Source: Allium sativum (taxonomy: Eukaryota > Streptophyta > Magnoliopsida > Asparagales > Amaryllidaceae). Taken from it: a DNA stretch of 64,000 nucleotides. Below, piece after piece: positions 9,078 through 23,024 of the stretch; the first letter of the stretch is position 1, and each line of letters opens with the position of its first letter. The DNA is taken from assembly GCA_030737875.1 (NCBI GenBank), contig CM060920.1:481708861-481772860 (forward strand). The letters run 5' to 3'. Under the pieces are notes generated by a model, which was not told the origin of the DNA, ran no database searches, and was given only the letters and a program-made list of their open reading frames with translations. The translations under genes and the position numbers were made by a program.

Positions 9078-11249
9078 CCGCGACGTTAGTGAAAGAATTT
9101 AGAAGGTGAGAAAGAAAAGATAGAACTAATAGAATAGAAGAAGAAGAAGAACATCAGAATCATCAGAGTAACACGAATCTCACAGCGGAACGAATAACAT
9201 ATAATATATAACATAACTTTGAAGTAAACAGTTATATATATACAATAGCACTTATCAGAGTACAACACTTACAACACAGCGGAAATAACTATAGCTATAA
9301 AATCTTGCAGCCTCCTGCTCCAAGCTCTCCAAGTATATCTGTAAATCCCGACTACTTGACTGCCCGTACAAATTTAGGCACCCAAGAGTTTAGGGAAAAC
9401 AACAAAGTAAACTCCGGGTCAGTCATGGGACTGGTATGAGTAAAATAGTTTAAAACAGGTATAGGATATCTCATAAGACCACGCCGTGAATACGGAACGG
9501 GTTTTTCCCTTATGAGTAACTGAACAACTTTGACAAGCAATATCATTGTGATATTATAATAATGTCTAAGTACAAATAGGTATCAATCTAGCAGAAACGC
9601 TTGCATCTCACGTTCTACATACATAGTATAAAATCATAAACCGCAGGGCGCTTATCGGAGAATGGATTCCAACAGACAAGGTATGGGAGCACCTTCTGAT
9701 CAGTGTACTCTAGAGGTGATACACTGCAGGTTCAACAAGAACGTCTTGCAACCCGGCCACACATGACCACTCACTCATTTAGCTTGAGTGTCGCGAATAT
9801 ATTTCCACCACGGTTATAGGCCATCAAACCGTCATTCGAAGATACAGAATAAAAAAGAAGTATAAATATGGATATTCCCTAGATCGGTGACAATACACCC
9901 TGCTTGGGAATGACCCAACTAGCCATGCTGCCTAGCCCAACTTTAGTTACTTCCCGGTGTGAGGCTAGAAGCTACGTCTATCTTCAGAACATCTGATCAC
10001 CATTCACTTTGAATGCCACATCGTCATACCCGCCAAATCACAAATTGACTTATCCAAAAATAACACGGGTATACAGCTAAGAGAAACGAATTCCTCCGCC
10101 ACCAAACGTGAATACGTTTGAACAGATCAACTTACGCGATCCATTGGATATACTCTGTCAGACCTTCTTCCATATACGTTGTCCTGGGACTGGACAAACC
10201 GAAGGCACTATTCAGTATATCCATCTTAGTCACTGTTATCTAAGACTTATACAACAGCCCTTGCACTTTACTCCGTCTTCAATTTATCTTTGGTATATAT
10301 TGCTCGCAACGCTTATGCCGATACAGAGTGGTTCTTTGGATAATAATCCAACCAGTCTCTCCATATTAACAACGTAAATATGGTCAAAACTTTGATAGTC
10401 TGTGATTCAACTATCAAATGAAAACATGTCGGTGTACAAACAACGATCTTATTTCCAAATGGAAATTCGACCGATCAACCATCATATGTTCATATTTCCT
10501 TATCTCATATATTTAGAAAATATATGTTATTAATCATTGGAAAACATTTCCATAGCTTATTTTCACATCACTATTATTTCGCAACTATCAGTCCCTAACT
10601 GTAACTAGTATGAGAACAATTCTCTAAGTATCAATCCGGAAGGTCGAAACCAACATCAGATCGTCACTTAGAAAACCGTTCAACTTACCCTCTCCAGTCA
10701 GTTTCTGAATTTGCTTAACTCTATTTCTTAACTTCTTATCATGAAAGCATTTCATTTTCTATGTTTAGAAAACATATCTGACTATACTTGGAAAACGTTT
10801 CCAAAACTCAATTACGGATTTAAAATGAACGTTGTATAAAACATCGTTATGCTTAATCCATTAATCGCTTATTACTTCTATATTTCAAATCAACCTTTTC
10901 TATCGAACCACACTATTTCTTTGTCAATTCTGAAGTCAATCAAGTTGGGGTATAATTACCTCTCAGACCTTAATTGAACAACGTCCTTTACTGTGAAATA
11001 GATGAAGCTCATTACTCACTTTTTACAATCATCTATTTATGCAAATTCTCGGATTCAGGTTACGAATCCACTTCTTATATGACAGTGTTTGATTATAACT
11101 ATAACGTTATAATTCCTACCCCTATATATTTTATTTCCTAACTCGAATAATTTAACAGACACCAAATTTCTAAATCAATAACTTAATCTTGATTTAAACC
11201 CTGGAAAGTAAATAGTACTTTCCCGAATTCGCTATAATCGAATTCGACG

Positions 11250-12570
11250 TATAACTCTCTTTCGAGTAATCTCTATTTGATTAACTCTTCTTCGAATAAT
11301 TAAATTCGATTTAACTCTTCTCGAATAACTACATTTGATTAACTCAAATTGAATAACTAATATTCAATTAACTCTTACGCGTTTAACTCTATCCGAATAA
11401 CTAATTCGAATCACTCTAATGTGTTTCACTCTATTCAAATATCTAATTCGAATAACTCATTTCGAATAACTAAATTCGATTAACTCTTTAACTTTACTCG
11501 AATAACTATATTCGATTAACACCTTCTTTCGAATAACTATATTCGATTAACTCTTCGACTAACTCCTTTGGATTAACTAACTTCGAATAACTCCTTTGGA
11601 TTACTAACTTCGAATAACTCCTTTGGATCAACTAACTTCGAATAACTCCTTTGGATTAACTAACTTCGAATAACTCCTTTGGATTACTAACTTCGAATAA
11701 CCAATATTCGATAACTATTCTTTGAATAAATAATATTCGGTAACTCTTCTCAAATGAATAACATTTGATTTCTCCACTCGAATAAACCATATTCGATTAC
11801 TCTTCCCTCGAATATACTATATTCGATAACTCTACTTCGGATAAGTGATATTCGACAACTCTACTCGATTAACTCTACTTGGATAACTCTAACCGGTCAA
11901 CTCTATCTGGTCAACTCTAACTGGTCAACTCTAACTGGTCAACTCTAACAAATTAACTCTAACTGGTTAACTCAACTGGTTAACTCTAACAGATTAACTC
12001 TAACTGGTTAACTCAACTGGTTAACTCTAACAGATTAACTCTAACTGGTTAACTCTAACTGGTCAACTCAACTGGTTTAACCTAACTGGTTAACTCAAAT
12101 GTTTTACCCTAACTTGATTTACTTGTCTCGATTAACTGAACTAATCCACTTAGTTTAACTTAGTTGATTCACTTTGATTAACTCTAACCGATTTACTTAG
12201 TTTAACTCAGCTAATTCACTTTGATTAACCCAACTAATTTACTTCGATTAACCAATTAGTTTAACTTAACAAATTTACTTTGATTAACCCCTTAGTTTAA
12301 CTTAACTAATCCACTTCGATTAATCACTTAGTTTAACTTAACTAATTCACTTTGGTTAACTTAACCAATCACTTTGATTAACTCGACTAACACGCTTTGG
12401 TTAACCTAACCAATTACCTCGATTAAGTCGACTAACTTTGCTTTGGTTAACTTAACCAATTACTTCGATTAACTTAACCAATTAACTTCGATTAACTTAA
12501 CCCATTTCACTTAGTTTAACTTAACTAAATTACTTCGATTAACTTAACCCATTTCACTTAGTTTAACTTT
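11250..12570. repeat. Degenerate tandem array in the left LARD LTR
   Basis: The first part (to about 11850) repeats TTCGAATAACTCCTTTGGAT-type units. The middle part (about 11880-12110) repeats AACTCTAACTGGTTAACTC. The last part (to about 12570) repeats TTAACTTAACCAATTACTTC-like units. All share an AACT/GTTAAC core. The whole 1.3 kb is composed of these words and is non-coding. Confidence 0.85.
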
Positions 12571-13197
12571 ATTTACTTAACAAATAAATATCTCCATTAT
12601 CCTATTTATTCAAATAAATAAATGTCATCCTTATTCTATTTATTAAATCCCTAAATAAATAAACCCTTATTCTATTTATTCAAATGGTTTACAATATTTC
12701 TCTTCTTATATATTTGACAAATATATTCCTTTATATTTGATTTACAAATATATGTATCCTTTATATTTGTCTTAACAAATATATTTATCCTTTATATTTG
12801 ATTAACACATAAATTCCTTTATACTCGATTAACACATATTTTTCCTTTACACTTGATTAACCAATATTTTCCTTTATACTCAAAATCCCCTTTTCTTTAT
12901 AATATAAAATCCATCGATTTTATATAAATAAATTATTTTCAAATTTATAGTTTGAAAATCTCTTTTCTATATCTTGGTATTTCTTATGGTATTTAACACA
13001 CCATATAACAACGATGAATATCGTCCAAACACACATAATCATCATCAGATTATATATCACAATATATAAATCACAGTAAAATAACTGTTGAGGAATCCAG
13101 TTGGATTCCTCCAACCTGTTTCCCTGCACCACAGATGTTAGACAACACCAGTATAATATTCTGATAAACAGAATCAACATATAACTATTTGACGGTT

Positions 13198-13231
<34 letters not shown>

Positions 13232-15327
13232 ATCTCTACTAACTGACTAGCAGTTCAATCAAACAGTCCACACACAAAATCAAACAGACAATATTTAACA
13301 GTCCTAAGAATACAACGTGAGAATATAAACTGTTCAGAGGTTGTGAGATTTACTCACATTTGACGATCATCGTCAATGACGATAACCATCGCTTGATTCA
13401 GACAATTTATTTTGCTATAAATTGTGACGGACTCCAATTGACTCGCGGTCAGTCCCATCGTGGAGTGCTCGTCCATATGATCCCAATGCAACTTACGGTT
13501 CTCGATTCTGACCTCGTACGAGCAAGTTATCACGTTCACAAGTTAGTGCACTATTATATTTTAAAAATAGAAACTATTTAAGGCTTGAATTAAATAAAGA
13601 TGGGCCTCACTCTAAACACTCGGCCCACTCCCTACTGGTAAAACCCGAACCTGCTTAACCATCTTCCCCAAATTGCTTTTTCCCGTCGCTCCAGTAATAC
13701 ACATAGCCATTGCCGAACTACACATACCTCGTCCTCCTTCTTCTTACCACCGAACAACTCCACAACACCACCATCCAACTCCCCTTTCAATCCTCTTCTG
13801 AATCATACCCCCAACGCTCAACTCGAGCTCCCCGAAGAAAATGCGCCGACGGTTGCCCCCCTACAGGAAGCGACACTTTTAGGCTTCGACTTTCGCCAAA
13901 TAAACCCTACGAGCTCGAAATCACCTCATAAACCCGGAACCAACACTGAATTGAATCATCCCTTCCTCCTTTCAACGAAAACTCGAACCCTAGACTAGAT
14001 AAACACCACGCTGGAAATTCCATCGCGAAGAAAACAGCGTCGAACTCCACTTGAGTTACACCGGATGATAGAGAACTTCAATCTGAATCTATCAATATAT
14101 ATTTTGTGGTTTATTGATTTTGTTTTCAATTGATTTTGATTTTTGTTTGTGGCCAAATCTCACTGTAAACACCCAGTGCGGTGATATATAGTTGCTGTGG
14201 TGGTTGGTTTAGTTTGTGGTTGAGAAGGAAGGTCGGGTGGCCTGTTTCAGATCATAGAAAAATAGTGGAGATATTTTTAATTTGATTTTTCTATTTTATT
14301 TTATAACTTTTCTCCTTGTATCCGTCTTCTAAAAATCACTGCGACTATATACGATACTCAAAAATCACCAAACTAGACATGCAGGTAGATTTCGATATTA
14401 CGGTCCCAACGAAACTGGTTTCGTCGAATTCCGACTCCGTATGCTCACACAGCGTATTTTTAACTGTCAGAAAACTGTCTGTTTCTCACTCTAAAAATCC
14501 GTACGACCACACAGTGACTCTAAAAATCACGAAACTTAACATCTAGCAAATACTTGATATTGCGGATCCAACAAAACTGGTTTCGTCGAATTCCGACTTC
14601 GTATGCTCAAACTGCGTATTTTTAAAGCTCTGGATGACCCATTTAAATATATAAATATATTTAAATATTATTAAATTAAATATTAATAAATTAATATTAT
14701 CGTATATATCCATATACAATGTCGTCCGGCTCCAGAATATCACCTCAGATTTTATGACTTGATTTCCAGACTCCAGATTATCCCGATATTCAGTTCGTAT
14801 CGAAAAATCGATTTATAACGTATATAAAGCGTCGCAAATTATAAAGGAATTCCACAGCGACTTTTCTGAAATTTGATTTGGACATAACTCAAAATCTACA
14901 CGATGAAATCCCGATTTTTCTCTTCCACTAGAAAGATATACTCCACCAGCTCCACACGTTTCTTGTTTCACAGAAATCCGATTTAAAACGAATCCTGTAT
15001 ATTCAGTTGAAGCTCGAATCGCCAATTTACGAACTGCAGCGCCATTTCGAGCTCGATTTTAATTATAATATAATTATACGTTCAAACTGTCGTCGATTGA
15101 ATATATATGTCAAAATAATTCAACTCCAAGCTGAATTAAATCTAAGGGACGACCCCGTTCACAGAATATTGTGATTTCCAATTATTTCGACATTATAATA
15201 TATTATTATATTATATACTTTAATTAAATATTCAATATTATTTAATTCAAGTCATCGATATCGCCCAATCGATATTTAATAATTAAATAAATTAATTATT
15301 CGACAGCTAACAAAACGCGCCATTACA

Positions 15328-15340
15328 GACTTCCCCACTT
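15328..15340 (-). other. Polypurine tract of the LARD
   Basis: On the minus strand AAGTGGGGAAGTC directly precedes the LTR start TGTAATGGCGCG. It is preceded by TTTCGAGGGCGAAATT, as in the Tekay-like families of this window. Confidence 0.8.
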
Positions 15341-16703
15341 AAAATAAATTTCGCCCTCGAAATTGCTAAGTTAGAGGATGACCCTATATATTGGAACTCC
15401 TAAGATTGGTTTACCCCTTATTTCTGATTTCAACCGAACCAATTAATAACGACTGAAATATTTATTCTTCCGACTAACTAAAATTTTCAAAAATTCTGAA
15501 AATTTTCTAACACTTTAAATTTTCGGAAAATTTCGCCATAACCTCCTTTGTACAGCCCTATCGGTAAAACCACAACTCGCCTCTCTAGGCCATCTCCAAT
15601 CCAAAAGAAAATCATACAGCCAAGCGGCTTGCCAATTCGGCTCATAAATCTCATGCTTATATCAAAAATAATCTTGTACCTTTTTGTCGGGCATATCAAC
15701 TCTTATCACTTTCACCTGTTATCAACCCAACATATACCAATGTCATCTCAATCCAACCTTCAACTCAAACACTTGGTTCTATCCAAGTCAAGTTCTATTC
15801 AAACTCCAATATCAGATTTCAAATTCTTAACCCATCAACTTAATTCCAATCCAGATTATTCTCTAACCGAATCCCGATTTATTTAACTTGGTTCAAGTTA
15901 AATTTTAATTTACTATTTGTTTTTACCATCTTGATTCATTCAACTTAACAAGTTAAATTTTAAATTTCAAGATTTAAATTCCTGGGATTTATTTCAAATC
16001 AAAGTTCAAATCCTAACACCAATTCAAAACTTTTGAATTTCTGAACAACTTATTTTCCTCAACACCATTTGAAAACAGAACTATTGGTAGTAATCCGCCA
16101 CTTAGAAACTCGAAAATTACACCGACGATGTATCGATCCATCCTCGGAATTATTTTCCCGTCATCCAGGTGAGTTCAATACTATATTTATTTTGAATTGA
16201 AAAACATTTTCAAAATCTCCCAGGAACTTAAAATTTCCTTATTTTAATTCCAATTCTGATTTAATTTCAGATTTTAATTCAACTGATTCCACGTATTTTA
16301 CTTATAGGAATTATTATTGGTTATATATATAACCATTTAATTTATAATCTTACTCGATTATAATAACAACCAATATATCTAATATATTAAAATTTTGATA
16401 TATATATATATATTTCTATATCAAAATATACTTTGGGTAATGTTAAATTCACTTACCCTTTTTCAAAACATATCGTGACGACCCATCGTATTCAAGTGTT
16501 TATTTACTCCTACCGATACAGTGGATCAAACTGATCGACCAGAACTCATAAACAACTCAGCCAATGAATCTCCACAATATAAAACCATTTTATATCAAAT
16601 ACAAATACGCACTCGTATATATACACTCAAACTCAATCTAGGATATTACTAATCCCATCTCTATCGAGTTATGCCACAGAGCCAAGGTAATCACTTAACT
16701 TAA

Positions 16704-16715
16704 GCTCTGATACCA
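16704..16715 (-). other. Primer-binding site, initiator Met tRNA type
   Basis: Minus strand TGGTATCAGAGC lies two bases from the end of the right LTR. The same PBS is present in element B (41793-41804) and in the gag-only element (34123-34134). Confidence 0.9.
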
Positions 16716-16717
16716 AC

Positions 16718-19700
16718 TGTAACGGCTGGAAATTTCCGACTCCTCGAGAGTCGGAAATTCCGCGACGTTAGTGAAAGAATTTAGAAGGTGAGAAAGAAAA
16801 GATAGAACTAATAGAATAGAAGAAGAAGAACATCAGAATCATCAGAGTAACACGAATCTCACAGCGGAACGAATAACATATAATATATAACATAACTTTG
16901 AAGTAAACAATTATATATATATAATAGCACTTATCAGAGTACAACACTTACAACACAGCGGAAATAACTATAGCTATAAAATCTTGCAGCCTCCTGCTCC
17001 AAGCTCTCCAAGTATATCTGTAAATCCCGACTACTTGACTGCCCGTACAAATTTAGGCACCCAAGAGTTTAGGGAAAACAACAAAGTAAACTCCGGGTCA
17101 GTCATGGGACTGGTATGAGTAAAATAGTTTAAAACAGGTATAGAATATCTCATAAGACCACGCCGTGAATACGGAACGGGTTTTTCCCTTATGAGTAACT
17201 GAACAACTTTGACAAGCAATATCATTGTGATATTATAATAATGTCTAAGTACAAATAGGTATCAATCTAGCAGAAACGCTTGCATCTCACGTTCTACATA
17301 CATAGTATAAAATCATAAACCGCAGGGCGCTTATCGGAGAATGGATTCCAACAGACAAGGTATGGGAGCACCTTCTGATCAGTGTACTCTTGAGGTGATA
17401 CACTGCAGGTTCAACAAGAACGTCTTGCAACCCGACCACACATGACCGCTCACTCATTTAGCTTGAGTGTCGCGAATATATTGCCACCACGGTTATAGGC
17501 CATCAAACCGTCATTCGAAGATACAGAATCAAAAAGAAGTATAAATATGGATATTCCCTAGATCGGTGACAATACACCCTGCTTGGGAATGACCCAACTA
17601 GCCATGCTGCCTAGCCCAACTTTAGTTACTTCCCGGTGTGAGGCTAGAAGCTACGTCTATCTTCAGAACATCTGATCACCATTCACTTTGAATGCCACAT
17701 CGTCATACCCGCCAAATCACAAATTGACTTATCCAAAAATAACACGGGTATACAGCTAAGAGAAACGAATTCCTCCGCCACCAAATGTGAATACGTTTGA
17801 ACAGATCAACTTACGCGATCCATTGGATATACTCTGTCAGACCTTCTTCCATATACGTTGTCCTGGGACTGGACAAACCGAAGGCACTATTCAGTATATC
17901 CATCTTAGTCACTGTTATCTAAGACTTATACAACAGCCCTTGCACTTTACTCCGTCTTCAATTTATCTTTGGTATATATTGCTCGCAACGCTTATGCCGA
18001 TACAGAGTGGTTCTTTGGATAATAATCCAACCGGTCTCTCCATATTAACAACGTAAATATGGTCAAAACTTTGATAGTCTGTGATTCAACTATCAAATGA
18101 AAACATGTCGGTGTACAAACAACGATCTTATTTCCAAATGGAAATTCGATCGATCAACCATCATATGTTCATATTTCCTTATCTCATATATTTAGAAAAT
18201 ATATGTTATTAATCATTGGAAAACATTTCCATAGCTTATTTTCACATCACTATTATTTCGCAACTATCAGTCCCTAACTGTAACTAGTATGAGAACAATT
18301 CTCTAAGTATCAATCCGGAAGGTCGAAACCAACATCAGATCGTCACTTAGAAAACCGTTCAACTTACCCTCTCCAGTCAGTTTCTGAATTTGCTTAACTC
18401 TATTTCTTAACTTCTTATCATGAAAGCATTTCATTTTCTATGTTTAGAAAACATATCTGACTATACTTGGAAAACGTTTCCAAAACTCAATTACGGATTT
18501 AAAATGAACGTTGTATAAACCATCGTTATGCTTAATCCATTAATCGCTTATTACTTCTATATTTCAAATCAACCTTTTCTATCGAACCACACTATTTCTT
18601 TGTCAATTCTGAAGTCAATCAAGTTGGGGTATAATTACCTCTCAGACCTTAATTGAACAACGTCCTTTACTGTGAAATAGATGAAGCTCATTACTCACTT
18701 TTTACAATCATCTGTTTATGCAAATTCTCGGATTCAGGTTACGAATCCACTTCTTATATGACAGTGTTTGATTATAACTATAACGTTATAATTCCTACCC
18801 CTATATATTTTATTTCCTAACTCGAATAATTTAACAGACACCAAATTTCTAAATCAATAACTTAATCTTGATTTAAACCCTGGAAAGTAAATAGTACTTT
18901 CCCGAATTCGCTATAATTGAATTCGACGTATAACTCTCTTTCGAGTAATCTCTATTTGATTAACTCTTCTTCGAATAATTAAATTCGATTTAACTCTTCT
19001 CGAATAACTACATTTGATTAACTCAAATTGAATAACTAATATTCAATTAACTCTTACGCGTTTAACTCTATCCGAATAACTAATTCGAATCACTCTAATG
19101 TGTTTCACTCTATTCAAATATCTAATTCGAATAACTCATTTCGAATAACTAAATTCGATTAACTCTTTAACTTTACTCGAATAACTATATTCGATTAACA
19201 CCTTCTTTCGAATAACTATATTCGATTAACTCTTCGACTAACTCCTTTGGATTAACTAACTTCGAATAACTCCTTTGGATTACTAACTTCGAATAACTCC
19301 TTTGGATCAACTAACTTCGAATAACTCCTTTGGATTAACTAACTTCGAATAACTCCTTTGGATTACTAACTTCGAATAACCAATATTCGATAACTATTCT
19401 TCGAATAAATAATATTCGGTAACTCTTCTCAAATGAATAACATTTGATTTCTCCACTCGAATAAACCATATTCGATTACTCTTCCCTCGAATATACTATA
19501 TTCGATAACTCTACTTCGAATAAGTGATATTCGACAACTCTACTCGATTAACTCTACTTGGATAACTCTAACTGATCAACTCTATCTGGTCAACTCTATC
19601 TGGTCAACTCTAACTGGTCAACTCTAACTGGTCAACTCTAACAGATTAACTCTAACTGGTTAACTCAACTGGTTAACTCTAACAGATTAACTCTAACTGG

Positions 19701-20890
19701 TTAACTCAACTGGTTAACTCTAACAGATTAACTCTAACTGGTTAACTCTAACTGGTCAACTCAACTGGTTTAACCTAACTGGTTAACTCAAATGTTTTAC
19801 CCTAACTTGATTTACTTGTCTCGATTAACTGAACTAATCCACTTAGTTTAACTTAGTTGATTCACTTTGATTAACTCTAACCGATTTACTTAGTTTAACT
19901 CAGCTAATTCACTTTGATTAACCCAACTAATTTACTTCGATTAACCAATTAGTTTAACTTAACAAATTTACTTTGATTAACCCCTTAGTTTAACTTAACT
20001 AATCCACTTCGATTAATCACTTAGTTTAACTTAACTAATTCACTTTGGTTAACTTAACCAATCACTTTGATTAACTCGACTAACACGCTTTGGTTAACCT
20101 AACCAATTACCTCGATTAAGTCGACTAACTTTGCTTTGGTTAACTTAACCAATTACTTCGATTAACTTAACCAATTAACTTCGATTAACTTAACCCATTT
20201 CACTTAGTTTAACTTAACTAAATTACTTCGATTAACTTAACCCATTTCACTTAGTTTAACTTTATTTACTTAACAAATAAATATCTCCATTATCCTATTT
20301 ATTCAAATAAATAAATGTCATCCTTATTCTATTTATTAAATCCCTAAATAAATAAACCCTTATTCTATTTATTCAAATGGTTTACAATATTTCTCTTCTT
20401 ATATATTTGACAAATATATTCCTTTATATTTGATTTACAAATATATGTATCCTTTATATTTGTCTTAACAAATATATTTATCCTTTATATTTGATTAACA
20501 CATAAATTCCTTTATATTCGATTAACACATATTTTTCCTTTACACTTGATTAACCAATATTTTCCTTTATACTCAAAATCCCCTTTTCTTTATAATATAA
20601 AATCCATCGATTTTATATAAATAAATTATTTTCAAATTTATAGTTTGAAAATCTCTTTTCTATATCTTGGTATTTCTTATGGTATTTAACACACCATATA
20701 ACAACGATGAATATCGTCCAAACACACATAATCATCATCAGATTATATATCACAATATATAAATCACAGTAAAATAACTGTTGAGGAATCCAGTTGGATT
20801 CCTCCAACCTGTTTCCCTGCACCATAGATGTTAGACAACACCAGTATAATATTCTGATAAACAGAATCAACATATAACTATTTGACGGTT

Positions 20891-20922
<32 letters not shown>

Positions 20923-23019
20923 ATCTCTACTAACTGACTAGCAGTTCAATCAAACAGTCCACACACAAAATCAAACAGACAATATTTAACAGTCCTAAGA
21001 ATACAACGTGAGAATATAAACTGTTCAGAGGTTGTGAGATTTACTCACATTTGACGATCATCGTCAATGACGATAACCATCGCTTGATTCAGACAATTTA
21101 TTTTGCTATAAATTGTGACGGACTCCAATTGACTCACGGTCAGTCCCATCGTGGAGTGCTCGTCCATATGATCCCAATGCAACTTACGGTTCTCGATTCT
21201 GACCTCGTACGAGCAAGTTATCACGTTCACAAGTTAGTGCACTATTATATTTTAAAAATAGAAACTATTTAAGGCTTGAATTAAATAAAGATGGGCCTCA
21301 CTCTAAACACTCGGCCCACTCCCTACTGGTAAAACCCGAACCTGCTTAACCATCTTCCCCAAATTGCTTTTTCCCGTCGCTCCAGTAATACACATAGCCA
21401 TTGCCGAACTACACATACCTCGTCCTCCTTCTTCTTACCACCGAACAACTCCACAACACCACCATCCAACTCCCCTTTCAATCCTCTTCTGAATCATACC
21501 CCCAACGCTCAACTCGAGCTCCCCGAAGAAAATGCGCCGACGGTTGCCCCCCCTACAGGAAGCGACACTTTTAGGCTTCGACTTTCGCCAAATAAACCCT
21601 ACGAGCTCGAAATCACCTCATAAACCCGGAACCAACACTGAATTGAATCATCCCTTCCTCCTGTCAGCGAAAACTCGAACCCTAGACTAGATAAACACCA
21701 CGCTGGAAATTCCATCGCGAAGAAAACAGCGTCGAACTCCACTTGAGTTACACCGGATGATAGAGAACTTCAATCTGAATCTATCAATATATATTTTGTG
21801 GTTTATTGATTTTGTTTTCAATTGATTTTGATTTTTGTTTGTGGCCAAATCTCACTGTAAACACCCAGTGCGGTGATATATAGTTGCTGTGGTGGTTGGT
21901 TTAGTTTGTGGTTGAGAAGGAAGGTCGGGTGGCCTGTTTCAGATCATAGAAAAATAGTGGAGATATTTTTAATTTGATTTTTCTATTTTATTTTATAACT
22001 TTTCTCCTTGTATCCGTCTTCTAAAAATCACTGCGACTATATACGATACTCAAAAATTACCAAACTAGACATGCAGGTAGATTTCGATATTACGGTCCCA
22101 ACGAAACTGGTTTCGTCGAATTCCGACTCCGTATGCTCACACAGCGTATTTTTAACTGTCAGAAAACTGTCTGTTTCTCACTCTAAAAATCCGTACGACC
22201 ACACAGTGACTCTAAAAATCACGAAACTTAACATCTAGCAAATACTTGATATTGCGGATCCAACAAAACTGGTTTCGTCGAATTCCGACTTCGTATGCTC
22301 AAACTGCGTATTTTTAAAGCTCTGGATGACCCATTTAAATATATAAATATATTTAAATATTATTAAATTAAATATTAATAAATTAATATTATCGTATATA
22401 TCCATATACAATGTCGTCCGGCTCCAGAATATCACCTCAGATTTTATGACTTGATTTCCAGACTCCAGATTATCCCGATATTCAGTTCGTATCGAAAAAT
22501 CGATTTATAACGTATATAAAGCGTCGCAAATTATAAAGGAATTCCACAGCGACTTTTCTGAAATTTGATTTGGACATAACTCAAAATCTACACGATGAAA
22601 TCCCGATTTTTCTCTTCCACTAGAAAGATATACTCCACCAGCTCCACACGTTTCTTGTTTCACAGAAATCCGATTTAAAACGAATCCTGTATATTCAGTT
22701 GAAGCTCGAATCGCCAATTTACGAACTGCAGCGCCATTTCGAGCTCGATTTTAATTATAATATAATTATACGTTCAAACTGTCGTCGATTGAATATATAT
22801 GTCAATATAATTCAACTCCAAGCTGAATTAAATCTAAGGGACGACCCCGTTCACAGAATATTGTGATTTCCAATTATTTCGACATTATAATATATTATTA
22901 TATTATATACTTTAATTAAATATTCAATATTATTTAATTCAAGTCATCGATATCGCCCAATCGATATTTAATAATTAAATAAATTAATTATTCGACAGCT
23001 AACAAAACGCGCCATTACA
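16718..23019 (-). repeat. Right LTR (5' LTR in element sense) of the LARD, 6302 bp
   Basis: It is a near-identical copy of 9036-15327, collinear with only small indels (for example one fewer GAA near 16820). Terminal hairpin at 16731-16759, repeat array at about 18930-20260, duplicated block at about 22023-22320. It ends GCGCCATTACA at 23019, followed by the GTAAC duplication. Confidence 0.92.
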
Positions 23020-23024
23020 GTAAC
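23020..23024. repeat. Target-site duplication GTAAC (right) of the LARD
   Basis: It is identical to 9031-9035. One copy belongs to the interrupted codons of element A. Confidence 0.95.

Larger units (their letters stand above)
9036..15327 (-). repeat. Left LTR (3' LTR in element sense) of the LARD, 6292 bp
   Basis: It runs from TGTAACGGCTGG to GCGCCATTACA. Landmarks in plus order are a terminal hairpin (9049-9077), A/T-rich unique sequence, a long degenerate array of AACT-type repeats (about 11250-12570), an AT dinucleotide run (13198-13230), and a duplicated block (about 14331-14463 and 14523-14627) carrying GGTTTCGTCGAATTCCGACT. The short open frames here are repeated in both LTRs only because the LTRs are copies. 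Confidence 0.92.
15328..16717 (-). other. Internal region of the LARD, 1390 bp, no recognisable coding domain
   Basis: It lies between the LTRs, PPT at the left and PBS at the right. The longest frames (112 codons at 15548-15886 on plus, 70 codons at 15487-15699 on minus) show no retroelement motif: no zinc knuckle, DTG, YxDD-type or HHCC pattern. The sequence is A/T-rich with polypyrimidine stretches and an AT run at about 16393-16412. It is best regarded as a non-coding carrier. Confidence 0.75.
9036..23019 (-). mobile_element. LARD-like non-autonomous LTR retrotransposon, 13,984 bp, minus strand
   Basis: Two nearly identical direct repeats of about 6.3 kb flank 1390 bp of internal DNA. 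The ends are TGTAACGGCTGG and CGCGCCATTACA, and the target duplication is GTAAC on both sides. Orientation follows from an initiator-Met primer site beside the right LTR (16704-16715) and a purine tract beside the left LTR (15328-15340), both on the minus strand. The tail before the PPT includes TTTCGAGGGCGAAATT, close to the Tekay-type signature, so an autonomous Tekay-like relative probably supplied the enzymes (inference). No gag or pol domain is recognisable. By eye the LTRs differ at roughly 1% of positions, so insertion was comparatively recent. Confidence 0.92.

Noticed and set aside
10108..10377. 89-codon frame repeated almost unchanged at 17787-18056
   Set aside because: It lies inside both LARD LTRs. 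Its conservation is that of a duplicated LTR, and it has no recognisable domain.
16704..16717. GCTCTGATACCA as part of a tRNA gene
   Set aside because: Only the 3' end of a tRNA-like sequence is present and it directly borders an LTR, so it is a primer-binding site; the same holds for 34123-34134 and 41793-41804.
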